Assembly (NCBI RefSeq): GCF_004799665.1 | Contig: NZ_CP031310.1 | Coordinates: 1,480,887-1,544,886, forward strand | Reading direction: 5' to 3' | DNA: 64,000 nt | DNA from: Halapricum salinum | Lineage (GTDB): Archaea > Halobacteriota > Halobacteria > Halobacteriales > Haloarculaceae | Part shown: positions 6,652-15,630 of the stretch, in pieces | How the letters are laid out: each line of letters opens with the position of its first letter | Position numbering within the stretch: position 1 is the first letter of the stretch | The notes under the pieces: generated by a model | Database searches by the model: none | What the model saw: only the letters and a program-made list of their open reading frames with translations | Told to the model about the DNA's origin: nothing | Program-made: the position numbers and the translations under genes

Positions 6652-8004
6652 GTGACGCACGTCGACGACGATCCGCGAGCAGCACTGGACGCGATCACCG
6701 AGTATCCGGTCTTCCTCGCGCACAACGCGAACGTCGACGCGCTCTGCCACGTCGACGAGAGCGTCGAGTCGGTTCTGAATCCGCCGGGCGAGGCCTGGCC
6801 CGAGAGTATCGATTCGCCCGAGGCACTGGCGACGGCCATCACCCAGACGATGGCCCGTGGCGACGGCGACCTGCTCGCGACAACCGCAGAGTTCGACGCC
6901 TGGCTGGCCGAGCGACTCGCCCCCGACGAACAGCGACTGGGCGGGCAGGCCGCGATCATGGCCGACCTCGTCTCGTTACTCGACGGCGACCCGATTCTGT
7001 GGACCTATCTGCTCTCGGACACCCAGCGCGCGCAGTTCACCCACCCCGAGTCGATCCGATTTCCGGTCGTCGACGGCGACTCACTGTCGTTCGTCCCGCT
7101 CTCGGAGGCCCCGACGACCGACCAGACGAAACGCAACTGGATCTTTGAGTTCTCGGCGGGCGATCGGCTGTTCGAGACGACCGCGACCGCCGACACGCGA
7201 TTCATCGCCGCGACGCGGCCGGATCGATTCAACCTCGAAACCGGGCTCGACCCCGTCGTCGAGCAACTGGGCGCGAACGTCGAGTGCGCGCTGGTCTCGG
7301 GCTACCAGAGCCTCAAACGCGTCTACGACGACGGCTCGACGTTCGACGAGCACGTCGAGCGCGGGGCCGAATTTCTGCGCGATCTCGCCGCCGAGGGTGT
7401 GACGATTCAACTTGAGTATGGGGTCACGCACAAGCGCGACCTCCGTCGGGCGCTGATCGAGCACGTCCTGCCCGAGATCGACGCCGTCGGGATGGACTCG
7501 CGGGAACTCGAACTGCTCTGTGAGGATCTTCAGTATGCGGGTGGTGGCCCGGGACCCGATATCGTCTCCCAGTACCGCACACTCAAGGATCTCCTGGCTC
7601 GGCTGGGCGTCGACTGTATCAAAGTCCACACCACGGACTACTTCCTCGCAGTGATGGACGCCGACGCCTATCTCGATCCCGAGTACGTCGCCGAGGGCTG
7701 GGCCATGGCCGCCGTCGTCGCCGCGAGCAAGGCCACTGAGGGCGTCATCGACGAACCCAGCGACCTGGAATCCGGCCTCGACGTCGACTTCTCGCCCCCC
7801 GGTGTTGCGTCGCTCTCGCAACTGGGTTCGTATCTCGGGGTCGACGATCCCGGCCCCGATCTCGTGGCGACGCACGACGGCGTCGCGGTCGCCGCTCACG
7901 CCAACCGCGTCGTCGACGACCCCGTGAGTACGGTCGGGCTGGGCGACTCGATCGCCGTCTCGAACTTCCTCCTGGAGAACGCGCTCTCTGATTCTGACTT
8001 CTGA
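6652..8004 (+). CDS. ADP-dependent glucokinase/phosphofructokinase family protein
   Basis: A protein of about 450 residues from the GTG at 6652 (VTHVDDDPRAALDAI). It has the ribokinase-fold motifs of the ADP-dependent family: HNANVDAL near the N-terminus for sugar binding and VGLGDS near the C-terminus, with the GxGD catalytic aspartate. It would phosphorylate glucose or fructose 6-phosphate with ADP as donor, the first steps of the modified Embden-Meyerhof pathway of euryarchaea. Substrate choice cannot be read from sequence. The frame is open further upstream, but that overlaps the divergent neighbour and lacks family-like sequence. Confidence 0.85.
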   Translation: MTHVDDDPRAALDAITEYPVFLAHNANVDALCHVDESVESVLNPPGEAWPESIDSPEALATAITQTMARGDGDLLATTAEFDAWLAERLAPDEQRLGGQAAIMADLVSLLDGDPILWTYLLSDTQRAQFTHPESIRFPVVDGDSLSFVPLSEAPTTDQTKRNWIFEFSAGDRLFETTATADTRFIAATRPDRFNLETGLDPVVEQLGANVECALVSGYQSLKRVYDDGSTFDEHVERGAEFLRDLAAEGVTIQLEYGVTHKRDLRRALIEHVLPEIDAVGMDSRELELLCEDLQYAGGGPGPDIVSQYRTLKDLLARLGVDCIKVHTTDYFLAVMDADAYLDPEYVAEGWAMAAVVAASKATEGVIDEPSDLESGLDVDFSPPGVASLSQLGSYLGVDDPGPDLVATHDGVAVAAHANRVVDDPVSTVGLGDSIAVSNFLLENALSDSDF

Positions 8005-8048
8005 GTTTCTGCTGTGACTGTCCTCTACGGATGTGATGGAATACTGTC

Positions 8049-8596
8049 ATTCTGGGGTGGCGCGCGCTGGCGAGACGGTATGTCGAGCCGACACTGTGCG
8101 AGGGACGACCGAGCGAGTGTAGCGAGCGACGGAGTCGGTTGGGGAGGGTGTGGCTGGCTGTGGGTGGGTGGGGCTGAAAGGGGCGACCGGGTCGGAGAGC
8201 GAGACGACGTAAGCACTGGACTGAGCAGAGCGAAGGAAGCGCGCAGCGAGAGCGAGACGTGACCATCGGGAGCGTCTCGAAAACGCGAACGGGGAACGAA
8301 GTGACCCGTGAGCGAGCAACAGCCTGCGAGCCTGTCGGGGCTTTCTGGCCGTTCCGAGCTGTGCGTGAACAGACGAGCAGACCCAGAAAGCCCCCGGTCG
8401 CTACGGTCCCGCGGCTCGCTGCGCTCCAGTAGGTGCTTGCGTCGCCGAGGTTCCCGTAGCGACCGACCCCTTTCAGTCCCACCCACAGGTATCCACGCCC
8501 TCCCCAGCCGATTCGCTCAGTCGTTTCACTCCTTCACTCATCCCTCGCACGGCAATTGCTCACCACGAGGGTTCGCCAGCGCGCGCCAGAATAGTC
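8049..8596. repeat. Large non-coding inverted-repeat block, dispersed element copy 1
   Basis: The whole 600-base gap between convergent genes (8005-8604) lacks a credible gene. Bases about 8049-8191 and 8461-8596 are imperfect reverse complements. Shared boxes are GCGCGCGCTGGCGA, GTGCGAGGGA, GGGGAGGG(T/C)GTGG, and GTGGGTGGG followed by CTGAAAGGGG. The centre holds an inner pair, GGGGCTTTCTGG (about 8337) and CCAGAAAGCCCC (about 8382), and the small hairpin ACGGG/CCCGT with loop GAACGAAGTGA (8289-8309). The same boxes recur at 31.4-31.8 kb. There is no transposase gene. Confidence 0.8.
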
Positions 8597-8604
8597 ACTT
8601 CAGA

Positions 8605-9660
8605 TCAAAGCAATCCATATGCGTCCTGCAGATCCCGGTAGAGTTGGAGGTATTGCTCCAGCACCGGGCGATGATCGAAGTCGGCCCACTCCTCGTCGAC
8701 GGTCAGGTGCTCGAAGTTTCCGGCCTCCTCGATCGCGTCGGCGATCTGCTGGGGCGTCGTCACCCGAAAACTGCGATCGTAGTTCTCGATGAGCTCGTGC
8801 GCACTCGACTCGGCCTGGTACTCGACGATCCCGACACAGCCACAGGAAAGCGCCCACAGCAGTTCGCTCGCGAAGTACTCCTCGTAGGCGGTCTGGACGA
8901 ACGCGTGGGCACCCTTGTAGATCGACAGCCGCTCCTCGCGAGAACACTCACCCACGAACTCGACGCGGTCGTCGATCCGCAACTCTTCGACCTCGTTCTC
9001 GTAGTCCTCGCGAGCGGGGCCGTCGCCGATGATTCGGGCCGACCAGTCACGATCCCGTAACTCGGCCAGGCCGAGCAGGAAACTCTTGAGGTTGGCCGTC
9101 TCGTCCAGCGGGTGGGCGAAGGCGACGTCGACGTTGTCGGCGGCCTCGACCTCCCGGACGAAGTCCATGTCGATACTCTCGGGGACGAGCTGGAGGCGCT
9201 CGGCCGGGACGCCGCGCTCGCGCAACTCGGTCCGAACCATCTCCGAGGGGGCGACGATCCGGGCGGGTTTGGCGAGCGCGCGGCCGGCCCAGCGTCCACT
9301 CGGGACGGCGTCGCCGAAGTACTCCAGCACGAGCGGTGCGCGGGCGAGCGAGCCTCCTATACTGGCGGCGGCGACCTGCGAGGCGGGCGTCGGGGCGGCG
9401 TGGACGATGTCGGGGTCGAAGCGCCACAGGGCCCACGGGAGCCGCAGCGCGAACGACGTCGGGGCGGGACCGCCCGTCACGCCGTGGTAGATCAGCTCCG
9501 AATCGGTCACGGTTTCGCGGCCGTGCTCCCAGGACTGGGCGCAGAAGATCGTGACCTCGTGGCCGCGTTCGGCCAGCAGACGAGCGATCCGCTCGATCCG
9601 CTGGACGCCCTCGCTGTCGTCGTGGTGGGTCGTCTCCATGGAGACGAACGCGACCCGCAT
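8605..9660 (-). CDS. Glycosyltransferase family 4 type protein
   Basis: A 351-residue GT-B-fold protein. The N-terminal half starts MRVAFVSMETTHHDDSEGVQRIERIARLL, with the acceptor-side Rossmann fold, and later has DPDIVHAAP. The C-terminal half has RIIGDGPAREDYENEVEEL, VEFVGECSREE and the E-x7-E-like donor-binding region FASELLWALSCGCVGIVEY. It transfers a sugar from a nucleotide-activated donor, probably to a lipid or surface glycan; substrates are unknown. The ATG at 9660 fits the fold start. It probably stands alone, with the histidine kinase gene about 100 bases upstream. Confidence 0.85.
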   Translation of the reverse strand: MRVAFVSMETTHHDDSEGVQRIERIARLLAERGHEVTIFCAQSWEHGRETVTDSELIYHGVTGGPAPTSFALRLPWALWRFDPDIVHAAPTPASQVAAASIGGSLARAPLVLEYFGDAVPSGRWAGRALAKPARIVAPSEMVRTELRERGVPAERLQLVPESIDMDFVREVEAADNVDVAFAHPLDETANLKSFLLGLAELRDRDWSARIIGDGPAREDYENEVEELRIDDRVEFVGECSREERLSIYKGAHAFVQTAYEEYFASELLWALSCGCVGIVEYQAESSAHELIENYDRSFRVTTPQQIADAIEEAGNFEHLTVDEEWADFDHRPVLEQYLQLYRDLQDAYGLL

Positions 9661-9762
9661 GCTTGCCTGCAGGGTGGCGGTCGACAAAAAGGCGGGCGAT
9701 TCGCCGCGGGTGAGTGCCGAGATCGCGTCGCCGCCCACGACGACCGACCGAACACTGCACGC

Positions 9763-11415
9763 TCAGCGCGGGTCGACGCCCCGTATTTCGAAGCGCGCCC
9801 CGCCGTCACGCCCCTCGGTGGCCGTGATCGACCAGCCGTGGGCGGCGACGATCTCCCCGACGATCGCCAGTCCGAAGCCGGTGCCGTGTGTCGCAGTCGA
9901 GTACCCGCTCTCGAAGATAGCCTCGCGGTCGTCCGGAGGGATTCCAACGCCGTCGTCCTCGACGTAGAACCCATCTTCGAGTGGGCCGACGCGGACCGTC
10001 AGCTGTTCGCCGTCGGATCGGCCGTGCTCCAGGGCGTTTAGGTAGAGATTTTCGAGCAACTGCTGGAGGCGGTCGGCGTCGGCGGCGAAGGTAGTGTCGC
10101 CGTCGATTTCGAGGGTCGCGTCGGGGACGTCGACCATCTCCCAGGCGGACTCGGCCAGCGCCGACAGACTCACTGTCGTCGCTTCGTCGATGGGTTGGCC
10201 CTGTCTGGCGAGCGCGAGGACGTCGTCGATGAGCGTCTCCATCCGAAGCAGGGCGTCCGCGACCGTGTCGAGGTTCTCGTCGTCACGGTCGTTGCGAGCG
10301 AGTTCGAGCCGGGCCATCGCCACGTTCAGTGGGTTGCGGAGGTCGTGGCTGACCATGCTGGCGAACGACTCCAGGCGCTCGTTCTGGCGTTCGAGTTCCT
10401 GGCGATACTGTTCGCGCTCGGTGACGTCACTGAGAACGATCAGCCGGCCGAGCTGGGGCTGGTCGGCGGCGAAGGGCGTCTCCGAGATCCGGTAGTAGCG
10501 GACGCTGTCGCCGTGTTCGAGGGTGAGTACGGGCTCGTCGCTGTCGGCGGCTTCGGCGACGTTCGGAAGCGTTGACCACAGCGGGTCGCCGAGACCGTCA
10601 CCGTCGCGAAGTTGCGGGAACAGCGTCTCGGTGCTGTCGTTGTACTCGCGGATACGGTCCTCGTCGTCGACGAGGATCGTCGGCTCGTCGTGGCCGCCGG
10701 TCACCTGGACCGCCTGGAACTGGTAGACGTAGACCGACAGGACGCCGACGGCGAAGACCGCGACCCCGAGCGGTTCGTAGGTGATGTCGATGAGGTAGGG
10801 CGTCGCGAACCCGACGACGTCCAACACGATCGGCAGTGCGGTCACGCCCAGCAGCGCCAGCAGCGGTCGCGTATCGTAGCTGACCTGGCGAAACCGTTCG
10901 AGTAGCATGAAGTAGCCGACGATCGAGAGCCCGTAGGCCAGTCCCATCGCCAGCCAGTGGGCCAACTGGTGGCGGATCGCCAGATGTGCAAAGGGGACCG
11001 TCGCGTAGCTCGCCTCGTAGTAGAGGCCGTGGACCGGGTTCGTGAGCTTCACGGCGACGATCAGCAAGAAGACGCCCAGCAGGACCTGCCGATAGGTTCG
11101 ATCGCGATGCAGCGTTCGGCCGGTGTAGGCCGAACAGAAGTACAGCCACGGCCCGACGGCCGCGATGCCGACGATCAGTCCCACAGTATAGAATCCCAGC
11201 GCGAGTTCGACCGTCGGCGCGAGCAGGAAGCCGACGTGCGCGCTCGCCCAGCCGCCGGTCAGCAGTAACAGTGCAAACAACCCGCGTCGCGTGTCCGGGT
11301 CTTCGATCCGGCCGACGTAACTCACACTGACGAAACAGGCGACGGCCGCGAGCGCGAAGGCTGCCACGTAAGCGACGAACACTGGCGACACTGATGCGGG
11401 CAACGAAACTGCCAC
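9763..11415 (-). CDS. Membrane-bound sensor histidine kinase with seven-helix input domain
   Basis: A protein of about 550 residues from the GTG at 11415. The first roughly 220 residues are seven hydrophobic segments (histidine-kinase N-terminal 7TM type). A PAS-like domain follows (DEPTILVDDEDRIREYNDSTE), then the HisKA helix with MVSHDLRNPLNVAMARLELA, where His is the phosphorylation site. The HATPase domain has NLYLNALEHG (N box), DDGVGIPPDD and GTGFGLAIV. It senses an unknown membrane signal. No response regulator is adjacent, which is common in haloarchaea. The upstream ATG frames extend into the divergent peptidase promoter. Confidence 0.85.
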   Translation of the reverse strand: MAVSLPASVSPVFVAYVAAFALAAVACFVSVSYVGRIEDPDTRRGLFALLLLTGGWASAHVGFLLAPTVELALGFYTVGLIVGIAAVGPWLYFCSAYTGRTLHRDRTYRQVLLGVFLLIVAVKLTNPVHGLYYEASYATVPFAHLAIRHQLAHWLAMGLAYGLSIVGYFMLLERFRQVSYDTRPLLALLGVTALPIVLDVVGFATPYLIDITYEPLGVAVFAVGVLSVYVYQFQAVQVTGGHDEPTILVDDEDRIREYNDSTETLFPQLRDGDGLGDPLWSTLPNVAEAADSDEPVLTLEHGDSVRYYRISETPFAADQPQLGRLIVLSDVTEREQYRQELERQNERLESFASMVSHDLRNPLNVAMARLELARNDRDDENLDTVADALLRMETLIDDVLALARQGQPIDEATTVSLSALAESAWEMVDVPDATLEIDGDTTFAADADRLQQLLENLYLNALEHGRSDGEQLTVRVGPLEDGFYVEDDGVGIPPDDREAIFESGYSTATHGTGFGLAIVGEIVAAHGWSITATEGRDGGARFEIRGVDPR

Positions 11416-11500
11416 ATCTCTCGATTGGCGACCCAGACGTATAAAAGAGTCACCCGACTTCGCACAACACCTATGCCGCTCTCGCCCCTCGATTCGGCGC

Positions 11501-13369
11501 ATGACCGTCGATCTCGAACGTTATCTCAACGTCCGTGCCGCCTACGGGGCCTCGATCGGCCCCGACGGTACGCTCGCCTTCCTGATGGACACGACCGGAA
11601 CCGCTCAGGTCTGGACGGTCGACGGACCCGAGACCTGGCCCCGCCAGCGAACCTTCTTCGAGGAGTCGGTCGGCTTCGCCTCGTGGTCGCCCGAGCGCCC
11701 CGAACTCGTCTTCAGCATGGACGAGGGCGGCAACGAACGCGCCCAACTGTTTCGACTCGACGCCGACTCCGGGGCGATCAACCCGCTCACGGCCAGGCCC
11801 GAGGCGAAACACCGCTGGGGCGGCTGGAGCAACGACGGCGACCGGATCGCCTTCGCCGCGAACCGCCGTGAGAGGAGCGTCTTCGACGTCTACGTCCAGG
11901 GTCGCGCGGAGTCGGGCGATGACGCCGACCTGATTCACCAGGGCGACGGCTGGCTCTCGCTGGGCGGGTGGAGCCCCGAGGACGACCGCCTGCTCGTCGT
12001 CGAATCCCACACCAGCTTCGATCAGGACCTCTACTCGCTGGATCTCGATTCGGGTGAATTGACCCATCTCACGCCGCACGAGGACGAGGTCCGTTATCAC
12101 AGCGCCAACTGGGGGCCCGACGGCGAAGCGCTGTATCTCGTCACCGACCGCGACGCCGACACGCTCTATCTGGCCCGGCTCGACCTCGAAACGCGGGATC
12201 TGGAGACCGTCGTCGAGGGCGGCGACTGGAACGTCGACGGCGTCTCGCTCGACGAGGACTCGGGCAGACTGGCCTACTCTCGCAACGTCGACGGCTACAC
12301 CGAACTCACAGTCGGAACACTCGACGGTCCGACCGACATCGATCGGCTCCCGACGCCGGATCTCCCTGGGGGGCTGGCGGGTGGGGTCTCCTGGAGCGAG
12401 GACGCCGACCGCTTCGCTGTCACCGTGACGGGTCGGGCCGAGAACACGAACGTGTACGTCGTCGAGATAGGCGAGGTTCTGAGCGAAGCGAAGAACCTCG
12501 AAGAAAGCGAGCGGGGAGCGAAGCGACCCGCGAGCACCGAATCGGGCGAGAGCGAGCGCTGGACCCGCGCTTCCACCGCCGGAATCCCCCGTGATTCCTT
12601 CGTCGAACCCGAACTGATCCACTACGAATCGTTCGACGGAATAGAGGTACCGGCCTACTTCTCGCTGCCCCACGATCCCGAACCCGGCGAGACGCCCGTC
12701 ATCGTCGACGTCCACGGCGGGCCCGAGAGCCAGCGCCGCCCTTCGTTCTCGGGACTCACGCAGTACTTCCTCTCCCGGGGGTACGCTGTCTTCGAGCCGA
12801 ACGTCCGCGGATCGACGGGTTACGGCAAGGAGTACACCCATCTCGACGACGTCCGAAAGCGGATGGACTCGGTGAAAGACCTGAAAGCCGGTGCGGACTG
12901 GCTCGCCGGGCACGAGTTCGTCGACGAAGACCGGATCGTCGTCAAGGGCGGCTCCTACGGCGGGTTCATGGTCCTCGCGGCACTCACCGAGTACCCCGAC
13001 ATGTGGGCGGCGGGCGTCGACACTGTCGGGATCGCGAACTTCGTCACGTTCCTCGAAAATACCGGCTCGTGGCGACGGAAACTCCGGGAGGCCGAGTACG
13101 GATCCCTCGAGGACGATCGGGACTTCCTCGAATCGATCAGCCCGATCAATCACGCCGACCGCATCCGCGCGCCGCTGTTCATTATCCACGGCGCGAACGA
13201 TCCGCGCGTGCCCGTGGGCGAGGCCGAACAGATCGCCGCGGCGGCCCGCGACCACGGCGTCCCCGTCGAGCTACGGATCTACGAGGACGAAGGGCACGGC
13301 CTGAGCAAGCGCGAGAACCGCATCGACGCCTACACCGACGTCGTCGCGTTCCTCGACGAACACGTCTGA
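11501..13369 (+). CDS. S9-family prolyl oligopeptidase/acylaminoacyl peptidase
   Basis: A 622-residue two-domain serine peptidase. Residues about 1-330 are WD-like blades of a beta-propeller (repeated WSPE, WSNDGDRIAFAANR-like and WGPDGEALYLVTD patterns). The C-terminal alpha/beta hydrolase has DVHGGPESQ, the nucleophile motif GGSYGGF (Ser485), HGANDPRVP (Asp567) and DEGHG (His599). It trims short peptides or acylated amino acids in the cytosol; no signal peptide is seen. Between the two domains, about 30 residues are encoded by an inserted pair of hairpins (12473-12531). The gene is divergent from the histidine kinase. Confidence 0.92.
   Translation: MTVDLERYLNVRAAYGASIGPDGTLAFLMDTTGTAQVWTVDGPETWPRQRTFFEESVGFASWSPERPELVFSMDEGGNERAQLFRLDADSGAINPLTARPEAKHRWGGWSNDGDRIAFAANRRERSVFDVYVQGRAESGDDADLIHQGDGWLSLGGWSPEDDRLLVVESHTSFDQDLYSLDLDSGELTHLTPHEDEVRYHSANWGPDGEALYLVTDRDADTLYLARLDLETRDLETVVEGGDWNVDGVSLDEDSGRLAYSRNVDGYTELTVGTLDGPTDIDRLPTPDLPGGLAGGVSWSEDADRFAVTVTGRAENTNVYVVEIGEVLSEAKNLEESERGAKRPASTESGESERWTRASTAGIPRDSFVEPELIHYESFDGIEVPAYFSLPHDPEPGETPVIVDVHGGPESQRRPSFSGLTQYFLSRGYAVFEPNVRGSTGYGKEYTHLDDVRKRMDSVKDLKAGADWLAGHEFVDEDRIVVKGGSYGGFMVLAALTEYPDMWAAGVDTVGIANFVTFLENTGSWRRKLREAEYGSLEDDRDFLESISPINHADRIRAPLFIIHGANDPRVPVGEAEQIAAAARDHGVPVELRIYEDEGHGLSKRENRIDAYTDVVAFLDEHV
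12473..12531. repeat. Two constant-loop hairpins inside the peptidase gene
   Basis: The first hairpin has stems GAGGTTCT (12473-12480) and AGAACCTC (12492-12499). The second has GCGGG (12511-12515) and CCCGC (12527-12531). Both enclose the same 11-base loop, GAGCGAAGCGA. The insert keeps the reading frame and encodes a charged linker (VLSEAKNLEESERGAKRP). It lies between propeller and hydrolase domains, where an extra linker is likely tolerated. Confidence 0.85.
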
Positions 13370-13549
13370 ATCAGACTCCAATTTCAGACCCGGAAACTGT
13401 GGCTGGGCGTCTTTTGTACACTACTTCGTACTGCCGAGTGCAATGGGTGAGGAAGTTGCCGTCCTGAACCGGAGACGCGCGTTCGTGGGGAACGCGCTGT
13501 CCGTCCAGATGAATCGTGATTCGACCACCCGAACGGAGGTACGCTGCCG

Positions 13550-15607
13550 ATGACTCTCCGTCGCGCACTGCTCGTCGTCGCCGTCGTCGCGGCCGTCGCG
13601 CTCGCCGGTTGCACCGGCGGCCCCGAGATGACGCCCACGCCGACCGACGCGTCGACGCCCGCCGGGACGACCGCGCCGACCGTCGACGCGTCAGCCAGCG
13701 AGATCCAGTCGACAGCACTCGAAAGCGCACAGAACGTCTCGCGATACGAGGCGACGGTCGACGGGACGATCGCCGTCAGCGCGAACAACGTCGAGCAGAC
13801 GATCGCCCTCCAGAACGAACTGGTGATCGACCGGCCGGCGACCGAGTACCACCGCTCGCTCGAACAGACGGTCCGCGGACAGACCACGACCGTCGATGGG
13901 TATCTCGTCGACGAGACGAACTACGCCCGGAGCCCGCAGCACGCCCGCCAGTACGGTTCCGAGTGGATCGAAACCGACGTCTCCGGGAACGCGACCCAGC
14001 TGCTCGACCGGTACGACATTCTCGCACAGTACCGCAAGGCCCTGGCCAACGCCAGCGTCGCCGTCGACGGCGCGACCACGAGCGGCGACGCGACCCTCCG
14101 CCGTCTGCAGGCCGATCTGAACACGACGTCGCTGGACACCACGTTCCAGACCGGCAACCGGACGACGTTCACCGACGCGAGCGTGACCTACTGGGTCGAC
14201 CGTGAAGGGACGATCCACCGCGTCAACGCGACGTTCGATCAGACGACCGAGACGTCACGGACGACGACCAACCGAACCATCGTCTCGACGATCGACTTCG
14301 CGTACGGTGACGCACCGATCGATCTCCCCGAGGAGGCCCGCAGTGCCGTCGACATCACTGACGACGGTGAGTCGGGTGAGGACCCTGCTGGTGGCTCGGA
14401 CGATGGCTCCGACACCGACTCGGGTGAAGGGTCCGATGGCGACGGCACCGCCGAGTCCGACGGTGACGATTCGGCGATCACCGTCCGTGGCGGCGACCTG
14501 GCGGTCGATCCCGACCGCACGTTCAAGCGCGTCGAGGCAGTCCTGGAGACGAACGTCACCGACCCCGAAGCCGTGGTCGCCCAGGGTCCGGCGAATCTGA
14601 CGCGCGGCAGGGGAGTCGACCGGCGGACGCTGTCGGATACGCTCGGTCTCGAATCCGCGTCGCTCGCGGGCACGAACGTCACGCTCGGCTCGCGAGACGT
14701 GCCGCTGTCCTGGCTCGCCGAGGGCCGTGTCGACGGCGTCGGCAACGTCTATCTGCACAGCGCGCCCGGCATGGGATCGGGAGTCACCAGGCTGTTGACT
14801 GCCCACGAGTTCGTCCACTACGTCCAGTTGCAGAACGGCCGCTTCGAGAGCGTCAACGCCGGGACTGACACGACGACAGACGGAGCTTACGCCGCGCGGG
14901 CGACGACCGAAGGCGCGGCCGTCTTCACGACGGACGCGCTGCTCGAACGCTACGTCCCCGAGGGGCCGCGCAACGTCGCCCTCTACGACGGGATCGCGGC
15001 CGCTGCTCCGAACGGGAGCCTGACCGCGTACGGCAACAGCCGATACGTCTTCGGAACGCGCTACGTCGACGCCCGGATCGACGACCCCGCTGCGATCGAA
15101 TCCGTCTATCAGCATCCGCCGACGACGAGCGAACAGGTCCTCCACGGGCTTGCGCCCGGAAGCGAACCGCCGGCCCCGCTGACAGTCACGGTCGAGACTG
15201 GGAGCGAGTACGTCCTCGCCGGCAGCGACCGCAAAGGTGAGGCCTACCTGCGGTACGCCCTCGACAACGGTGTCTCGACCGACCGTGCAGTGGCTGCAGC
15301 GGCTGGCTGGGGCAACGACACCGTCCGCTCGCTTCGGCCGGCCGACGGTGAGGGCACTACCAGCTACGTCTGGGTGCAGCGCTGGGACACCCCTGGAGAC
15401 GCCACCGAGTTCGCGACCGTCGCTCGCGACTATCTCGACAGCTACGGCACGGTCGAGAACGGAACGACCACGCTCGATGGCGTCCCCGCCAGATTCGAGA
15501 CGCTCGACGATCGGACGACTGCGCTCGTGATCGGCTCCAGGGACGTTCAGTCTGCGGTGACGCTTCGAACCGACGGCGGCGGTGTCGTCGTCGCCGAGAC
15601 GCGCTGA
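13550..15607 (+). CDS. Secreted lipoprotein with an HEFVH motif (Hvo_1808-like)
   Basis: A 685-residue protein with a signal peptide and lipobox LAGC (Cys21), so probably anchored outside the membrane by a lipid. Residues about 40-265 form a LolA-like threonine-rich domain. An acidic Asp/Ser/Gly linker (about 270-305) follows. The C-terminal half has TAHEFVHYVQ (His419, Glu420, His423), a zinc-metallopeptidase-type HExxH motif, with a possible third ligand in the ARATTEGAAVF stretch. It resembles haloarchaeal Hvo_1808-type surface proteins (recalled). Protease activity is an inference only. The start is the ATG before the charged RR and hydrophobic core. Confidence 0.78.
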   Translation: MTLRRALLVVAVVAAVALAGCTGGPEMTPTPTDASTPAGTTAPTVDASASEIQSTALESAQNVSRYEATVDGTIAVSANNVEQTIALQNELVIDRPATEYHRSLEQTVRGQTTTVDGYLVDETNYARSPQHARQYGSEWIETDVSGNATQLLDRYDILAQYRKALANASVAVDGATTSGDATLRRLQADLNTTSLDTTFQTGNRTTFTDASVTYWVDREGTIHRVNATFDQTTETSRTTTNRTIVSTIDFAYGDAPIDLPEEARSAVDITDDGESGEDPAGGSDDGSDTDSGEGSDGDGTAESDGDDSAITVRGGDLAVDPDRTFKRVEAVLETNVTDPEAVVAQGPANLTRGRGVDRRTLSDTLGLESASLAGTNVTLGSRDVPLSWLAEGRVDGVGNVYLHSAPGMGSGVTRLLTAHEFVHYVQLQNGRFESVNAGTDTTTDGAYAARATTEGAAVFTTDALLERYVPEGPRNVALYDGIAAAAPNGSLTAYGNSRYVFGTRYVDARIDDPAAIESVYQHPPTTSEQVLHGLAPGSEPPAPLTVTVETGSEYVLAGSDRKGEAYLRYALDNGVSTDRAVAAAAGWGNDTVRSLRPADGEGTTSYVWVQRWDTPGDATEFATVARDYLDSYGTVENGTTTLDGVPARFETLDDRTTALVIGSRDVQSAVTLRTDGGGVVVAETR

Positions 15608-15630
15608 TAACGGTGCCTCACGTTCGCGGC

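Noticed and set aside
8014-8600. Several ORFs of 80-250 codons in the gap
   Set aside because: They consist of low-complexity Arg, Ser and Pro stretches typical of shadow frames in GC-rich repeat DNA.
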